The notes: generated by a model from the letters alone, not told the origin. A stretch of 64,000 bases of DNA from Chryseobacterium tructae (GCF_030409875.1 NZ_JAUFQR010000001.1:4340001-4404000), one strand, 5' to 3'. Positions 7,813-18,303 are shown, counted from the stretch's first letter. A program made the numbers and translations.

Positions 7813-8217
7813 CTAATCAGTTTGAAATATTATTTCATCATGCTCTAAGTTTAAATTATAGTCAAAAATCCTGTCTTGGTTTATCCATGAATTTTTTCCT
7901 ATTAAAAGCCCCCCAGCAATAATGTAATATTTCTTACCTGCAGATTCTAGTTTGAAAATTTTCATATTATATTTCAATAATTCTTTATCAATATCTATAG
8001 ATAGTTCTTTTTCTGTTATTTCATTAATTGTAATTTCATAAAGATAAGCAGGTATATTAATATAACTTACTGCCCAAAATTCGAGATCAATATTATATGC
8101 CTGATCTTCTGAATAATCATCTTGATCAGAATATTTCATTTCACTACGTAATAGTAATGAAGAATGGCTTACAACATAAGCCCACATCTTAAATTTTCTA
8201 TTTGAATAAAACCTCAT
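7813..8217 (-). CDS. Hypothetical protein, probable immunity protein
   Basis: I choose the ATG at 8217, giving MRFYSNRKFKMWAYVVSHSS and about 134 residues. The longer frame to 8295 begins inside the repeat sequence and is an accident. The protein is soluble, with an SSLLLRSE core and an acidic YSDQDDYSEDQ segment. No domain is recognised with certainty. The truncated repeat copy C lies 25 nt upstream, so the toxin of this module has been removed almost entirely and this is an orphan immunity gene. Confidence 0.5.
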   Translation of the reverse strand: MRFYSNRKFKMWAYVVSHSSLLLRSEMKYSDQDDYSEDQAYNIDLEFWAVSYINIPAYLYEITINEITEKELSIDIDKELLKYNMKIFKLESAGKKYYIIAGGLLIGKNSWINQDRIFDYNLNLEHDEIIFQTD

Positions 8218-8242
8218 AAAGTCTATATATTTTAATAAAAAG

Positions 8243-8347
8243 AAGGTATGATTTTTCACTGTAAAAATAATTAAAGATAAATACAAAACCCTCACTATTG
8301 TGAAGGCTTGTTATTTATTTTAGCATGAGCATGATGCTAGCGCTAGC
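8243..8347. repeat. ~190-bp dispersed repeat, copy C (right half only)
   Basis: From GAAGGTATGATTTTTCACTG onward the sequence follows the right half of copies A, B and D, ending GATGCTAGCGCTAGCGG. The left half and left terminal hairpin are missing. The unit abuts the 5' side of the orphan immunity gene at 8217. Confidence 0.75.
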
Positions 8348-8372
8348 GGTTTCTTTATTTACATCCTTAAAG

Positions 8373-8777
8373 TTACAAACTTTGTGGAGTGGATCCTTCT
8401 TCTAATTTCATAATAAAATCATTTTCAATTTCAGTAAGCTTATCTTTTGGAATTTTTTGACTTATAAAATTATTTTCTTGTAAAGACTCCTCAAAATTAT
8501 TTTCTAGATAAAAGTTTTTATCATTTTCTAAGTAGTAAATTAAATAAGATGGCCATATCCAATTACCATCAGTGTAATATATTTGAGATCCAATAAAGTC
8601 TTGACTTTCTACATTAATAAAAACACCCATCCAAGCTAAAGCTACTTCTCCATTTTTTAAATAATCAAGAATTTTATTTTTATTTACACTATTATATATT
8701 TCTTTATTTCTGTATGTTTCTAACTCCAAAGCTTCAGGAATTGTATCATATTCTTTTATAAACCCTATATATTTCAT
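8373..8777 (-). CDS. Hypothetical protein, probable immunity protein
   Basis: This 134-residue soluble protein starts MKYIGFIKEYDTIPEALELE and has a distinctive aromatic motif, YYTDGNWIWPSYLIYYL, at about residues 67-83. I recall similar uncharacterised proteins from flavobacteria, often beside Rhs genes, but cannot name a family. The 40 nt between its start and repeat copy D could encode the last codons of a toxin (two open frames are possible), so the module has lost its toxin. Confidence 0.5.
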   Translation of the reverse strand: MKYIGFIKEYDTIPEALELETYRNKEIYNSVNKNKILDYLKNGEVALAWMGVFINVESQDFIGSQIYYTDGNWIWPSYLIYYLENDKNFYLENNFEESLQENNFISQKIPKDKLTEIENDFIMKLEEGSTPQSL

Positions 8778-8820
8778 TGTTATTTTATTGTCGTATTATA
8801 AAATGTTCTAAATCTTTCCC

Positions 8821-9019
8821 CTCGCTAGCGTGAGCTTCTAGCTCGTGTCAATTATCAAAAAAAGTAATAGGCTTAATATCAGATCAAGTAATCATAACTT
8901 ATATTACAAAAAGGACGTATGAATTTTCACTTTAAAAATAATTAAAAATAAAATACAAAACCCTCACTATGGTGAAGGCTTGTTATTTATTTTAGCACGA
9001 GCATGATGCTCGTGCTAGC
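8821..9019. repeat. ~190-bp dispersed repeat, copy D
   Basis: A full-length copy: the left end is CTCGCTAGCGTGAGCTTCTA and the right end is ATGATGCTCGTGCTAGC. It carries the shared body and the CCCTCAC/GTGAAGG hairpin. Its right end touches the truncated HTH-regulator frame at 9022, and its left end touches the toxin remnant of the 8373-8777 module. Both neighbours are cut at the repeat boundary. Confidence 0.8.
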
Positions 9020-9021
9020 GG

Positions 9022-9162
9022 GTGTCTACGGATATTCTACTGGATAAAAATATTGTCGCTAAAATTTTAGATATACAAAAACTAAAAGAGAACGATAGAC
9101 AGCATGTCTTCGCTCTCCTGAATGCGTTCCTTAAACAAACTAAATTGCAAAGCATTTTATAA
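9022..9162 (+). pseudogene. C-terminal stump of an XRE-type regulator
   Basis: The plus strand is open for 46 codons, reading STDILLDKNIVAKILDIQKL then KENDRQHVFALLNAFLKQTK and LQSIL, with a TAA at 9160-9162. This resembles the helical tail behind the HTH_3 domain of small XRE-family regulators of Bacteroidota (I recall IQKL-x-E-x-D-R-x-HVFALLDAFL). The DNA-binding part is missing, cut at the end of repeat copy D. It is too damaged to work unless a start outside this window is joined to it. Confidence 0.6.
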
Positions 9163-9198
9163 AACAACAAAGCCACTCGTTTGAGTGGCTTTGTTGTT
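9163..9198. terminator. Strong bidirectional hairpin terminator
   Basis: AACAACAAAGCCACTC and GAGTGGCTTTGTTGTT form a perfect 16-bp stem with a GTTT loop. It ends the four-gene Rhs operon on the minus strand and the regulator stump on the plus strand. Confidence 0.85.
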
Positions 9199-9204
9199 AG
9201 AAAA

Positions 9205-9504
9205 CTATCCAATAGTTTCCTGAACATAATCATCAGATTTATAAAAGTCTCTTAGCTTTTGACCACAAAATGGACAATGATTTATAACCATTTTTTTAAT
9301 ACTAAAATCAGTAATCAGTCCACTATAACCATCAGTAACAAAGTAAGCCTTATCAAAAATATCTTCTATTTTTTTATTATATAATCCAGCTTCTTTTTCA
9401 AGAAATTTCTCACTATATTTTACTATTCTAAAGTTTAATCCCATTGTTTTTTCACCATTATAGCGAAATTCAAATTTTTCACAACAAAATTTTTTATTAT
9501 TCAT
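9205..9504 (-). CDS. Small zinc-ribbon-like protein, probable immunity protein of the active Rhs toxin
   Basis: This 99-residue soluble protein has a Cys pair near the N-terminus (KFCCEKFEF, residues 5-11) and a CPFCGQKL motif near residues 77-84, which together could bind zinc. It starts 12 nt after the stop of the intact Rhs toxin gene and is the last gene before the terminator, the classic immunity position. No family name is certain. Immunity function is inferred from the operon layout. Confidence 0.6.
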   Translation of the reverse strand: MNNKKFCCEKFEFRYNGEKTMGLNFRIVKYSEKFLEKEAGLYNKKIEDIFDKAYFVTDGYSGLITDFSIKKMVINHCPFCGQKLRDFYKSDDYVQETIG

Positions 9505-9516
9505 AATTTTAAATTT

Positions 9517-12500
9517 TTATGGATTATAAGGAGTTGCTTTTCCATTGATTGTTTTTACTAAATCTTTTCCTTTAAATAAGTATTCTGTCGAAATAGTAGT
9601 AGAACCTGTATTTATTCCTGTTTTAAATTCAAGTTCTCCTGTTTTTTCCAACATATACAATCCTGAATTACTTAAATCATATTGCATCACTTGTTGACCA
9701 TTTTTCACATAGCTTTGTGCTACTTCGACATTATCTGTAAGGTAAATTTCACTTTTAATCGCTTCTTTACCTGATAAACCTCTATATAAAGTTTTTGAAG
9801 GATCAAATTCACTAGTAGAGGTTAACATTTTGCCGTAGTCTACACTTTCAGAAGCTCCTGCTACAGTTTTAGCTGCTGTTCCTCCTGCTTTTGATGCTAT
9901 ATTTCTCACAAGGCTTGCTGCTCCTTCTGTTGCTACAGCCATTCCTCCTTCTATCACCGCTGTTCCAAGGGCCTTTCCTGCAATATTACCTGCAACTGTT
10001 GCATCTCCTTTTTTTACACTTGCTCCAGCAATTGCTGGAAATGCGGCTACTGATGCCATCAGATTGGTTGACTTTGAAATACCTGATTTAGAGCTCCACC
10101 TGGATTACTTGCTAAAGATTTAGCAGATTCTATAGGATGAGTTACCACCTGCTTAACACCTTGATAAGTTCCTGTTGCAACACTTTTTGCACCTTGATAC
10201 ATTCCAGAATAATAAGTTTTAGCAAGATTCCACAAATTACCACAACATCCCTGAGCTTCTCTTCCATCAGGATCAACAAACATTATAGGATTATCTAATG
10301 CATAGGTATAAGGTGAAAATCTTCTCGATTTTTCTGCTAGTTCATCTGCAACGCCCCATCTTCCAAGATCCGGCATATAAAATCTTGCCCCATAATCATA
10401 CATTCCCGTCTCTTGCAACTCCTTCCCATTGTACTTGTAGTTTTTATACGTACTCTGTCCAAAAAATGCATTTCCTGACTTCAAATGATTCATTCCAAAA
10501 GGATAATAATCATTGGCATCGGTGATTTCAAGAGCGCCTGCGCTGTTTCTTCCGAAACTTATTCTCACATTGCCAAGATGATCCTTATACTGGTAAATAT
10601 ACTGATCTTTTTGGTAATCATAATACCCTTCTGCAGTAGGGAAAAAAGATAAATTATTATTCTTTTTCTCTACAATTCCTCCTTCAATTGGTGGATTAAG
10701 TCCTAAATCAACAGGAATAATAGTATCATTGAGCGTATAAGCCTGTATTTCCATGGCCTTAGACATTTCCCGGCTTTTAGACAATAACTCGGTCTCTCCA
10801 CCATTACCCCTGTTTGTTGAAGTACTCATATACTGAAAGCCATCCAAATAATCTGAAACAGCATTGACAGTATAGCAATCTACAATACCGCATTCATAAG
10901 TTGAATTTATTTTCTGAAGTTTTGTACCGTTGGCTCCATATAAGTAAGTAAGACCCACTCCTGACTCTAACATACTCATTTTAACAGGAAGATTGAGAAA
11001 GTTGTAGGCTATGGAACTAATCCCTTTATCCTGCATATTTTCCATATTTCCATTAGCATCATAGGTAATTGTATTTCCGCCGCCTTCATAGCCTGAGGGG
11101 TTATTTCTCGTATCATGAACATTGGTGAGCTTATTACCGGAATAGATATAATTAAGTTCATCAATAACAGTAGCAGTATTATTATTTTCAATAGTACTGG
11201 TTCTGTACATCTTCGAAATATTCCCATTCAGATCATACCCTATAGACTCCGTATTTTCTTTACTGTAGGCATTGGTAGGGCTCTGGTAATATCCTGCGAT
11301 CAATCTATTTAAGCTATCATATGCATAGCCATATCTTTTGGGAGTAATTGAAGGGTTAGCTCCTATACTTGTCACTGATCTCCAGTCTACTTCTGCGATA
11401 TTGCCATTGTACCTGGAAACTACATTTTTCCCTGCAAACTGAGCCGGATCAGGGTTGTCAATTCCATCTTTCTGATTGTACTTAATTTTGTAAGCAAATA
11501 ATTTCCCTCCCAAATCAGATAACGGCATCTGGGTAGGGTTAATATCTGTCATCCAACCCCGGATATTATAGGCATAATCAATACTCTGCAAATTATTTCC
11601 TACCTCTTTATTGACCAGTTGTGATAATTCATTATAACTGTTTTTTGCTAATAATTGCTCAGGATTACTATCTACCTGGTGATAATGTTCCTTTAATCGG
11701 TTGCCATGATCATAAACAAAACGTTCTCTTACTGATACTCCTGCTTCTCCTGATTTTCTTATATGATAAGTATAGACTGCTTGTGGTATGCCTGCAAAAT
11801 CCAGTTTAATTTCTTTTTTAGTATAGCCGCCCAGATGATTAAAACTTTTCTCACCTATTTTTCGTCCTTTGGTATCGTAGTAGAAATAGGTTTTCGTCCA
11901 GCTATCATCTTCAATGTTTTTTATATAAGTGGCTGTGGGAAAAGTTAGTGTATTTATTCCTCCATTTAAAGACTTTGAAGATGTAATCACAAATTGGTCA
12001 AGAATCTTGGTGGGAGTAGGTTCTTTCTGATCCCGCGGATAAAAATCATAATAGTTTACAGTCAGAATTGTATTAAAATTTTGAAAAAAGTTATTGGTAT
12101 AATATACCAATTGACCATTTTTAGTAAATCCACCTACTATAGTTTCTTCGTTGATAATCTGATCTCCTATCTGGCTTTGCATGTCTATTCTGCTTCCGCC
12201 CGAAAGTATCCCGGTATAAACAACCCGGTTTAAACGATCATATTTAGAAAGCAGCCATTGTCCTTTATTTTTCAAATTAACATCCTGGGAAAGTATAGGG
12301 CGGTCAGCACCATCATACACCACAGATTCCCAGTCCTCTCTTCCCGGCAATCTCTTTTCTACCTGCCGCCCTCTGCCATCGTAGCGGTACTGGTAACAAA
12401 ACGTTTCTAAAACATTCTGTGTCAACGTATTATTATTCTGTTCAATCCGCTCTACTGCTTTAGGTGGAATAACAAATACCTGTTGTCCATATTCATTGTA

Positions 12501-13193
12501 GACATAATAGGTATCAACGTTCTGCGTACCATCTGTACGTCGTATCAACAACACCTGCCCACGACCATTGGTAAACTGAATCACAGGAGTTCCATCTTCA
12601 TCTGTCACGGTATTTTTGTATAAAACTCCGGGATCATAAGAACCTACTGTAGGAAGTGATGACACCGTATTGCTAATGGTTCCTACTGTATTTGTAGTAG
12701 TATTGGTTATAAACTTCTTTATATCCCCTGAGGCATTGGCCTGGTATTTATATTGAACTGTGTGCCCACCAACCATCTTCCATGCATCTCCCGGATGAGC
12801 CTGCTGCAATACTTTGTCCAAAGGAGAGTTTTCAATCTCTTTTTCGGCATAGGCATTAGCAACACCATAGTAAGAATTAGCGGGACTCTCATTAACAATC
12901 CCGGTATGAATGGCAGCATTGAGAGAATTGGCAGGCACCGGAAGAATATCTTTTGTTTGCCTTCCATAAGTATCATAGGTAATTGGAATAACCAAATCTT
13001 TGCCTGTAGTCGTAGCTTTTACCCCTACAATCTGTTTTGGCCTTCCCAACCCATCAAAATAAGTAACAGATTCTGTTTTTTTGCTGCAATCATCATTCAA
13101 ACAGGTTTTGGACTGTATATAATTTTCAGATGTGCTTTGGGCGTAGGTTGCTGAAACTGTAAACAGCAGACCTAATAATTTTATCTTTTTCAT
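9517..13193 (-). CDS. Rhs C-half: DUF6443 region, YD repeats, Rhs core and toxin tip (one frameshift)
   Basis: The chosen start (13193) gives a signal peptide MKKIKLLGLLFTVSATYAQ and lies 7 nt after the stop of the upstream gene. A region I recall as DUF6443 follows (SVTYFDGLGRPKQIVGVKA, ITYDTYGRQTKDILP). Next come many YD-type repeats and the Rhs core: [44 protein letters not shown] and FVDPDG. The tip continues after a single frameshift near 10070-10080 (QSQP to MASVAAFPAIAG) as an Ala/Gly-rich linker and a ~110-residue domain. That domain has LYRGLSGKEA, IYLTDNVEVAQSY and STEYLFKGKDL, a pattern like ADP-ribosyltransferase-fold toxins (R, Tyr-rich strand, E-x-x-x-x-G). The ART call is tentative. 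Rhs shells encapsulate such toxins and release them into a target cell. Confidence 0.85.
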
Positions 13194-13200
13194 AATGTGT

Positions 13201-16200
13201 TTACTGTTTATAGTTATACTTAAACTCTTTGACGGTTTTAATGACATAATTACCAGCATTGTCCCGCTCTCTTAGCTGAATCTCCTTTAATCGGTTGGCA
13301 GTATCATATACATACTGTTCTCTGATCCCTGAAGGAGGGGTTATGGTGGTTACTCCAACCAATGGATCATAAGTATAAGTGGTTACGATCAACCCCGATT
13401 GATGAAAATTATCTAAAGCTGAAAGGAGCGCAGCCTCTTTTGTAGGGTCAGCAGCGTCTTCATCAGACTTCGCTACAATATCTGCAATCTCATTATCTAA
13501 TGAGCCATATATTACCCCTACAATCTTAGCAATAGGTTTTGTCTTTTTGTAGCCCCAGACTATAGTGACAGGAGTACCATCTTTGGTGGTATACTTCACA
13601 ATATTCCCATTTTCGTCATACTTGTCAAAACTTACATCTTTGTAGGATTGAGAAGCATTCAGGTTATCAAATGAGTATTCTGATAATGGAAGCACCAGGT
13701 TCCCGGTTGCTGCATTGGGTAGTGTAGTAGGATAAATGGTTTCATCACGGGAAGTTAATTTGGTAATATTTTCAACCGTTTCCTGCTCCCTTGTTTCCAA
13801 TGGAATACCCACCATATTTTTACTAATCAATAACTGGTTGTTTTTCTCGTACGCATAATCATAATTGATCTGTGTAGAAGACAAATCCGGGAAAATCGTT
13901 TTTTTACCCGTCAGTTGGGTATGCTTGGGATTATTGTAGAAATACTGGGTTTCCGTCTTCATCGCAGTCCCATCCACATAATCTGTAGTTTTCTGTGATT
14001 TTAGGTACTCGAAATGGGAAATGTTTTTGTACTGTACAATATCAAGGTTATCCAGCTGCTCATCAAATGTTACTACCTGTCCTGCCTGAAGCCCAAAACA
14101 TCTGCCATTATATTCCGTGGTCACATTATTGGCGCCAATAGCATAGCAGTTTTTATATCCATCCGTAGTAATATAATGATGAGAATGATTAGTGGAACAC
14201 ATGGTAAATGGAATCGTCGTTGCAATATCCTGAGCATTACAAGTATAAGTTACGTTTTTGGGATTCGGATTCTCATAGTTTCTTCTGATAGAAAAACCAT
14301 CTACCTGATATTTCCTGTTTTGATCTTCTTCATAATTCATTTCAACAGTACGTACCACTTTATTGTTGCCATCCAAGTATTTCGTTGAAAGTTCTCGGCC
14401 ATTGTTCCAACCCAGATTCGACCACACTGAGTTTCGGATATTATTGCCATATAATACTTTTCCAAAGTCATCGGAAGCACCAGAGTAATAATGAATAATA
14501 TTAGATTTTCCTTCCACAATTTCCTGAACTGTTTTGTAAAATACATTCGGGTGGGTAGCATACAACTGGTTAATGTTGGTGGAAGTTATCGTGTAATAAG
14601 GAAATTTCTCCACTCCAACGGGAACATTACCACCAGTATGTGGGTTATTGACATAGCAGGTCTTGTAAAAATCTAATTGTTCTTGGAATTCCGGGGTTCT
14701 CAAAACAACAGCCTGTGTGGTCTGTTCATTCAAATCCCGGTAAAGAAATTTTCTGGTTGTTGCAATTCCATTCTCTGTTGTATCTACAATCTTGGCTATT
14801 CGCAATCCGCCGATAGGGACTTCCTTATCTCCGTACACAGCATCTTTGTAGGAATAACTTGCAGCAACAGTAGAGCGAGTACAAAAAAATAAAGTTCTCA
14901 GATTAAGTGTCAGTGGTTCATCTTTATTAACAAGCGCATAAAAACTTCCAACTACGAAAGGAAAGGTCGCCGAAGTCCCTATACTAGTGAGGATTCCAGA
15001 CGTATTTTTGGTATATAATTCAACTGACTGCCCATTTGTCTTCTTCAAAGTAGCCATAGCTCTATTCTTATTAATATTGCTATTCGGATCACAATCTGAG
15101 TTAAATAAGCCCCGCCTCCTAAACGAATTTCCTCTGTTTTAATAGGCGTAAATGTTACTGAATTTTCCATATGTGGACTGCTATCCTCAGTAGAAGTTGC
15201 TTTTATCTGAACTCCATTTGTTTCAGCAGGAGCTAACAGTACATTTTTGTCTATTCTTGTATGATTCTCATAAAAGAATTCTGTAGATCCTTTGGTGGGA
15301 TAAATGATCTTTTTTAAGATCCCGATAGCTGTTTTCTCAGGAACTACACCGGTTCCTGCTCCTACATAGGAGCTCCATGCTGATACTTTTTCAATCCGTG
15401 GAACCAGATTCGTATTACTATTGACCTCATTATAATAACCCCAGCTATCCCTGCTAAAGGCAAGTCTTGGAGGGAATTTATCAGGCAGATTGTATTCAAA
15501 TCCATAAGTAGTATTTAAACACTATCTGTTACAGAGGAAAGGAACAACCTGTTGTTTCCGGTTAAATTGTAATTTAAAGCAACATTATTAATAATACTGT
15601 TATTTACTTTTTTGGTCACTTTTTGCAACCGTTTATAATCTTCACTGCCCCCTGATTGCAAATAATCAAAAATAATTTCTCCATAAACCGGATTATTGCT
15701 GTAAATCCTTTTAATCTGCTTTCCATTGACATGCTGATTATGGCTAATCAACTCACTCACTGCAGGATACATAATAAATGGCGAATTTTTACAAATAGAT
15801 AACATTGGCCCACCATTAGGGGAAGTATAGGAAAGTGTCTGCGACTGACTTATTGTGGTATTATACCCTCCATCTGTATTTTCAATAAATACAATTTCAC
15901 CGGTAGATACATCTTCTATTTTTGTAAGATACCAGGCTGTGGGAGAAATAGATATCAAAGAATGTCCAGCTCCAGCAGTACGGTTTGAAGTCATTTCCTG
16001 ATCAGCAAAATAAAATTTCATCCCATTATCTGTTGTGATGGTAAAAGCTGAGCCTCCGCTTCTCCCCTCAATAATAACATCTTTTTGAGAGTACACCACA
16101 GGCATTCCTCTTCTGTCAAAGACAAATTTAATCTGCATACCACCAAAGCTGGCCATGTACAGATCCTGCTCAGTATCTACATCGTCATTGGCAGCATCTT

Positions 16201-16623
16201 GAAAGAACTGCATAACAGTCGGATGATAAGGCCCTAGTGCATCAATATCGGTTGGAATTGTTACATTGGTCAGATGTTCTTCATCGGGGACATCCCGAAC
16301 AACTCTTGTAATAACTCCTCCTGAAATAAGATTCCAACCTAGTCCTGTAGAACCGTTCATATCATCTACTTTATTCCATTGGAAAAGTAATTGAGCTTAA
16401 TAGGAAGGCTGATGTTTTTGGTTTGAAAACTTGTTATTGGAATATCTACATTGGCATTTCCCGTAAACAGGCTGACAGGAATATTTCCAAAAGCACCTAA
16501 TTTATAAGACTCCGATGAGGGGGGGATAATATTGGGAAGTGTAGACTGTTTACTTCCTGTAGTTTGCGCCACTGCAGTACCCAAGGATAAGCAGAAAAAC
16601 AAACTGGTTATATTCTTTTTCAT
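13201..16623 (-). CDS. Rhs N-half, secreted YD-repeat shell protein (three frameshifts)
   Basis: The ATG at 16623 starts a signal peptide, MKKNITSLFFCLSLGTAVAQ. The typical Bacteroidota Rhs entry region follows (SYKLGAFGNIPVSLFTGNAN, LPIKLNYFSNGIKVDDM, STGLGWNLISGGVITR). The product is about 1,140 residues once the breaks near 16370, 15517 and 15110 are closed; all lie in short homopolymers (AAA, TTT, GGGG). The C-terminal part has YD-like repeats ending in IREQYVYDTANRLKEIQLRE. There is no Rhs core and no tip, so it must work with the downstream C-half. Together the two look like one Rhs shell split into two polypeptides, comparable in layout to TcB/TcC-type pairs. It lies 13 nt after the T9SS-tailed gene and 7 nt before the C-half. 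Confidence 0.78.
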
Positions 16624-16636
16624 GATTAATGTTTTT

Positions 16637-18258
16637 TTATTTTTTGATCAGCTTTGCACTCGCTGTTTTATTATTATCCGTTTTTATCGTCACCAGATAA
16701 GCTCCCTGTACCAAGGCTTGGGTATTTATCTTAGTCACTCTGTTCTTTGTTTTGAAGTTCTGAAGCTGTCTTCCGCTCATATCATACAGCATAATATCAG
16801 CTTCCTTAAAGTCAAAGCCAATTTCTACATACGCGTAATCGGATACAGGATTCGGGTAAATTTTAATGTCATATTTTTCAATCAGATCATTGACCTGCTT
16901 ATCACCCAGCTTTACAATTTTCCAGTTTTCTTTCCCTAATTCTTTTCCACTGGTTCCGGCTAAAATGATAGAACCATCTCTGTTCAGTTTCAGATCTGAA
17001 AGTCTTTCTTCTTTCTGTCTGGATTCTCCACTCACATGTTTTCGCCATTGTTCGTTTCCGTTTCCATCCAGATACAGCATCCAGAAGGTCTCATCATCTT
17101 TTTCTATTCTTCCTTCTGCCTGGGTATAACCGCCTAAAAGAATTCCTTTTGAGGATTTGTCATCCGCTGAATGAATCACACTCATTCCCATCAGGATATC
17201 ACGGTTTTTGAAGTTGTAGGACTTTTGCCATTGTTCATCCCCTCTTTCATTAAGAGCAATCAGCCATAGGTCTGTTCCTTCTTCAATCCCTACCGTTTTG
17301 TTTCCTGATCTTTCGGATCTGGATTCACCACCAATGATGTAGCCATTTGAAGTTAAAGCCAAAGTTCTGATATGATCGTCTGCTTTACCCCCAAAGTTCT
17401 TTTCCCATTCTACTTTTCCGCTTTTATCCAGTTTAACGATCCAATAGTCGCCTTCACCGAAATTTTCTGTGGATTTTGCGTTGCGGGCTGTGGGGGTTGT
17501 GGTGCGAGGTTCGGGATTTGGGGTGGTTTCACGAGGTTGATCTCCAGATCTCGGATCCCGAACCTCGGAACTTCTTGAATAAATCCCCAGGAGAGCTCCA
17601 CCATCTTTCGTCGGAATCATTTTCTCAACTTCGTCTAAATCTTTTCCGCCTAATACAAGTTGGGAGAGTTCTTTTCCATCTTTGTCTAGTCTGATGATCC
17701 AGACATCTTTAGAACCGTACCCTTTGGAAGAATTTTGTACATTTCCGGCAACGAAAAATCCTAAATCTGTACTCTGAATGACTGCTTTGGCTTCTTCATC
17801 GGAAGAAGTTCCTAATGTTTCTGCCAGATTTCATCGCCAAATTCATTGATTCGGATCAGCCAGATATCGGATCCACCTTTGGAATCCTCTTTCTTATCCA
17901 GTCCTTTTCCTGAATAAGAGGTTCCCGCTAAGAGAAATCCTCCGTCCTGAGTGCTGACAGTAGCTGATAAGTAATCATGATTATTTCCTGAGAAAAACTT
18001 TTCCCAGGCTTCTTCTCCTTGTTGGTTCAGTTTAACCAGATGGAAATCGTATCCGTTATTCTGTTTACTTCCCGAAGTCTGTTGTTTATCGCTTTGGATA
18101 GAGCTTCCTGTAATAAGATACTGCTGATCGATAGTGGTAGTGACCTGGCTTAGAAAATCCTGAGTAGAGGATTGGATATCTTTCTGCCAGAGAATATTCT
18201 GAGCAGACACGCCCAGAACTGTGCATAAGGTTAATGCACTGAGATAAATCTTTTTCAT
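16637..18258 (-). CDS. Secreted repeat protein with T9SS type A sorting domain (one frameshift)
   Basis: This product of about 540 residues starts with the signal peptide MKKIYLSALTLCTVLGVSAQ. Its body is repeats of the kind GGFLLAGTSYSG...DIWLIRINEFGDEIWQKTLG, probably blades of a beta-propeller. The end is a T9SS type A tail: IKIYPNPVSDYAYVEIGF, MLYDMSGRQ and GAYLVTIKTDNN...LIKK. Such tails direct export through the T9SS and attachment to, or release from, the cell surface. One A is missing at 17818-17820 (plus-strand TTT), which splits the frame at QKTLG. It is the first gene of the Rhs operon, so it may present or carry the Rhs shell at the surface; that role is inference. A GC-rich palindromic insert sits in frame at about 17490-17570. 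Confidence 0.82.
17505..17567. repeat. In-frame palindromic insert inside the T9SS cargo gene
   Basis: Perfect 13-bp inverted arms (CGAGGTTCGGGAT at 17505-17517 and its complement at 17555-17567) enclose 37 bp. The stretch is far more GC-rich than its surroundings. It encodes part of a Pro/Arg/Thr-rich linker (SEVRDPRSGD, then NPEPRTTTPTARN) that interrupts a propeller blade without breaking the frame. Confidence 0.75.
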
Positions 18259-18303
18259 TCCCGTGTTTGTTTTTGAGTTTAATGATTAGTTTTTAAATTG
18301 CCG

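Noticed and set aside
7813..8295. Long form of the 7813 gene starting at 8295
   Set aside because: Its first ~20 codons are repeat copy C sequence; the ATG at 8217 gives a natural start.
8778..8820. Toxin tail before the 8373-8777 gene
   Set aside because: Two frames are open (ending FRTFYNTTIK or KDLEHFIIRQ), and 10-12 codons are too few to choose or to call a feature.
9015..9233. Minus-strand 72-codon open frame
   Set aside because: It overlaps the plus-strand regulator stump and the terminator, has poor composition and no similarity to neighbours.
12753..13154. 133-codon plus-strand frame opposite the Rhs gene
   Set aside because: It is a shadow of the YD-repeat coding sequence on the other strand.
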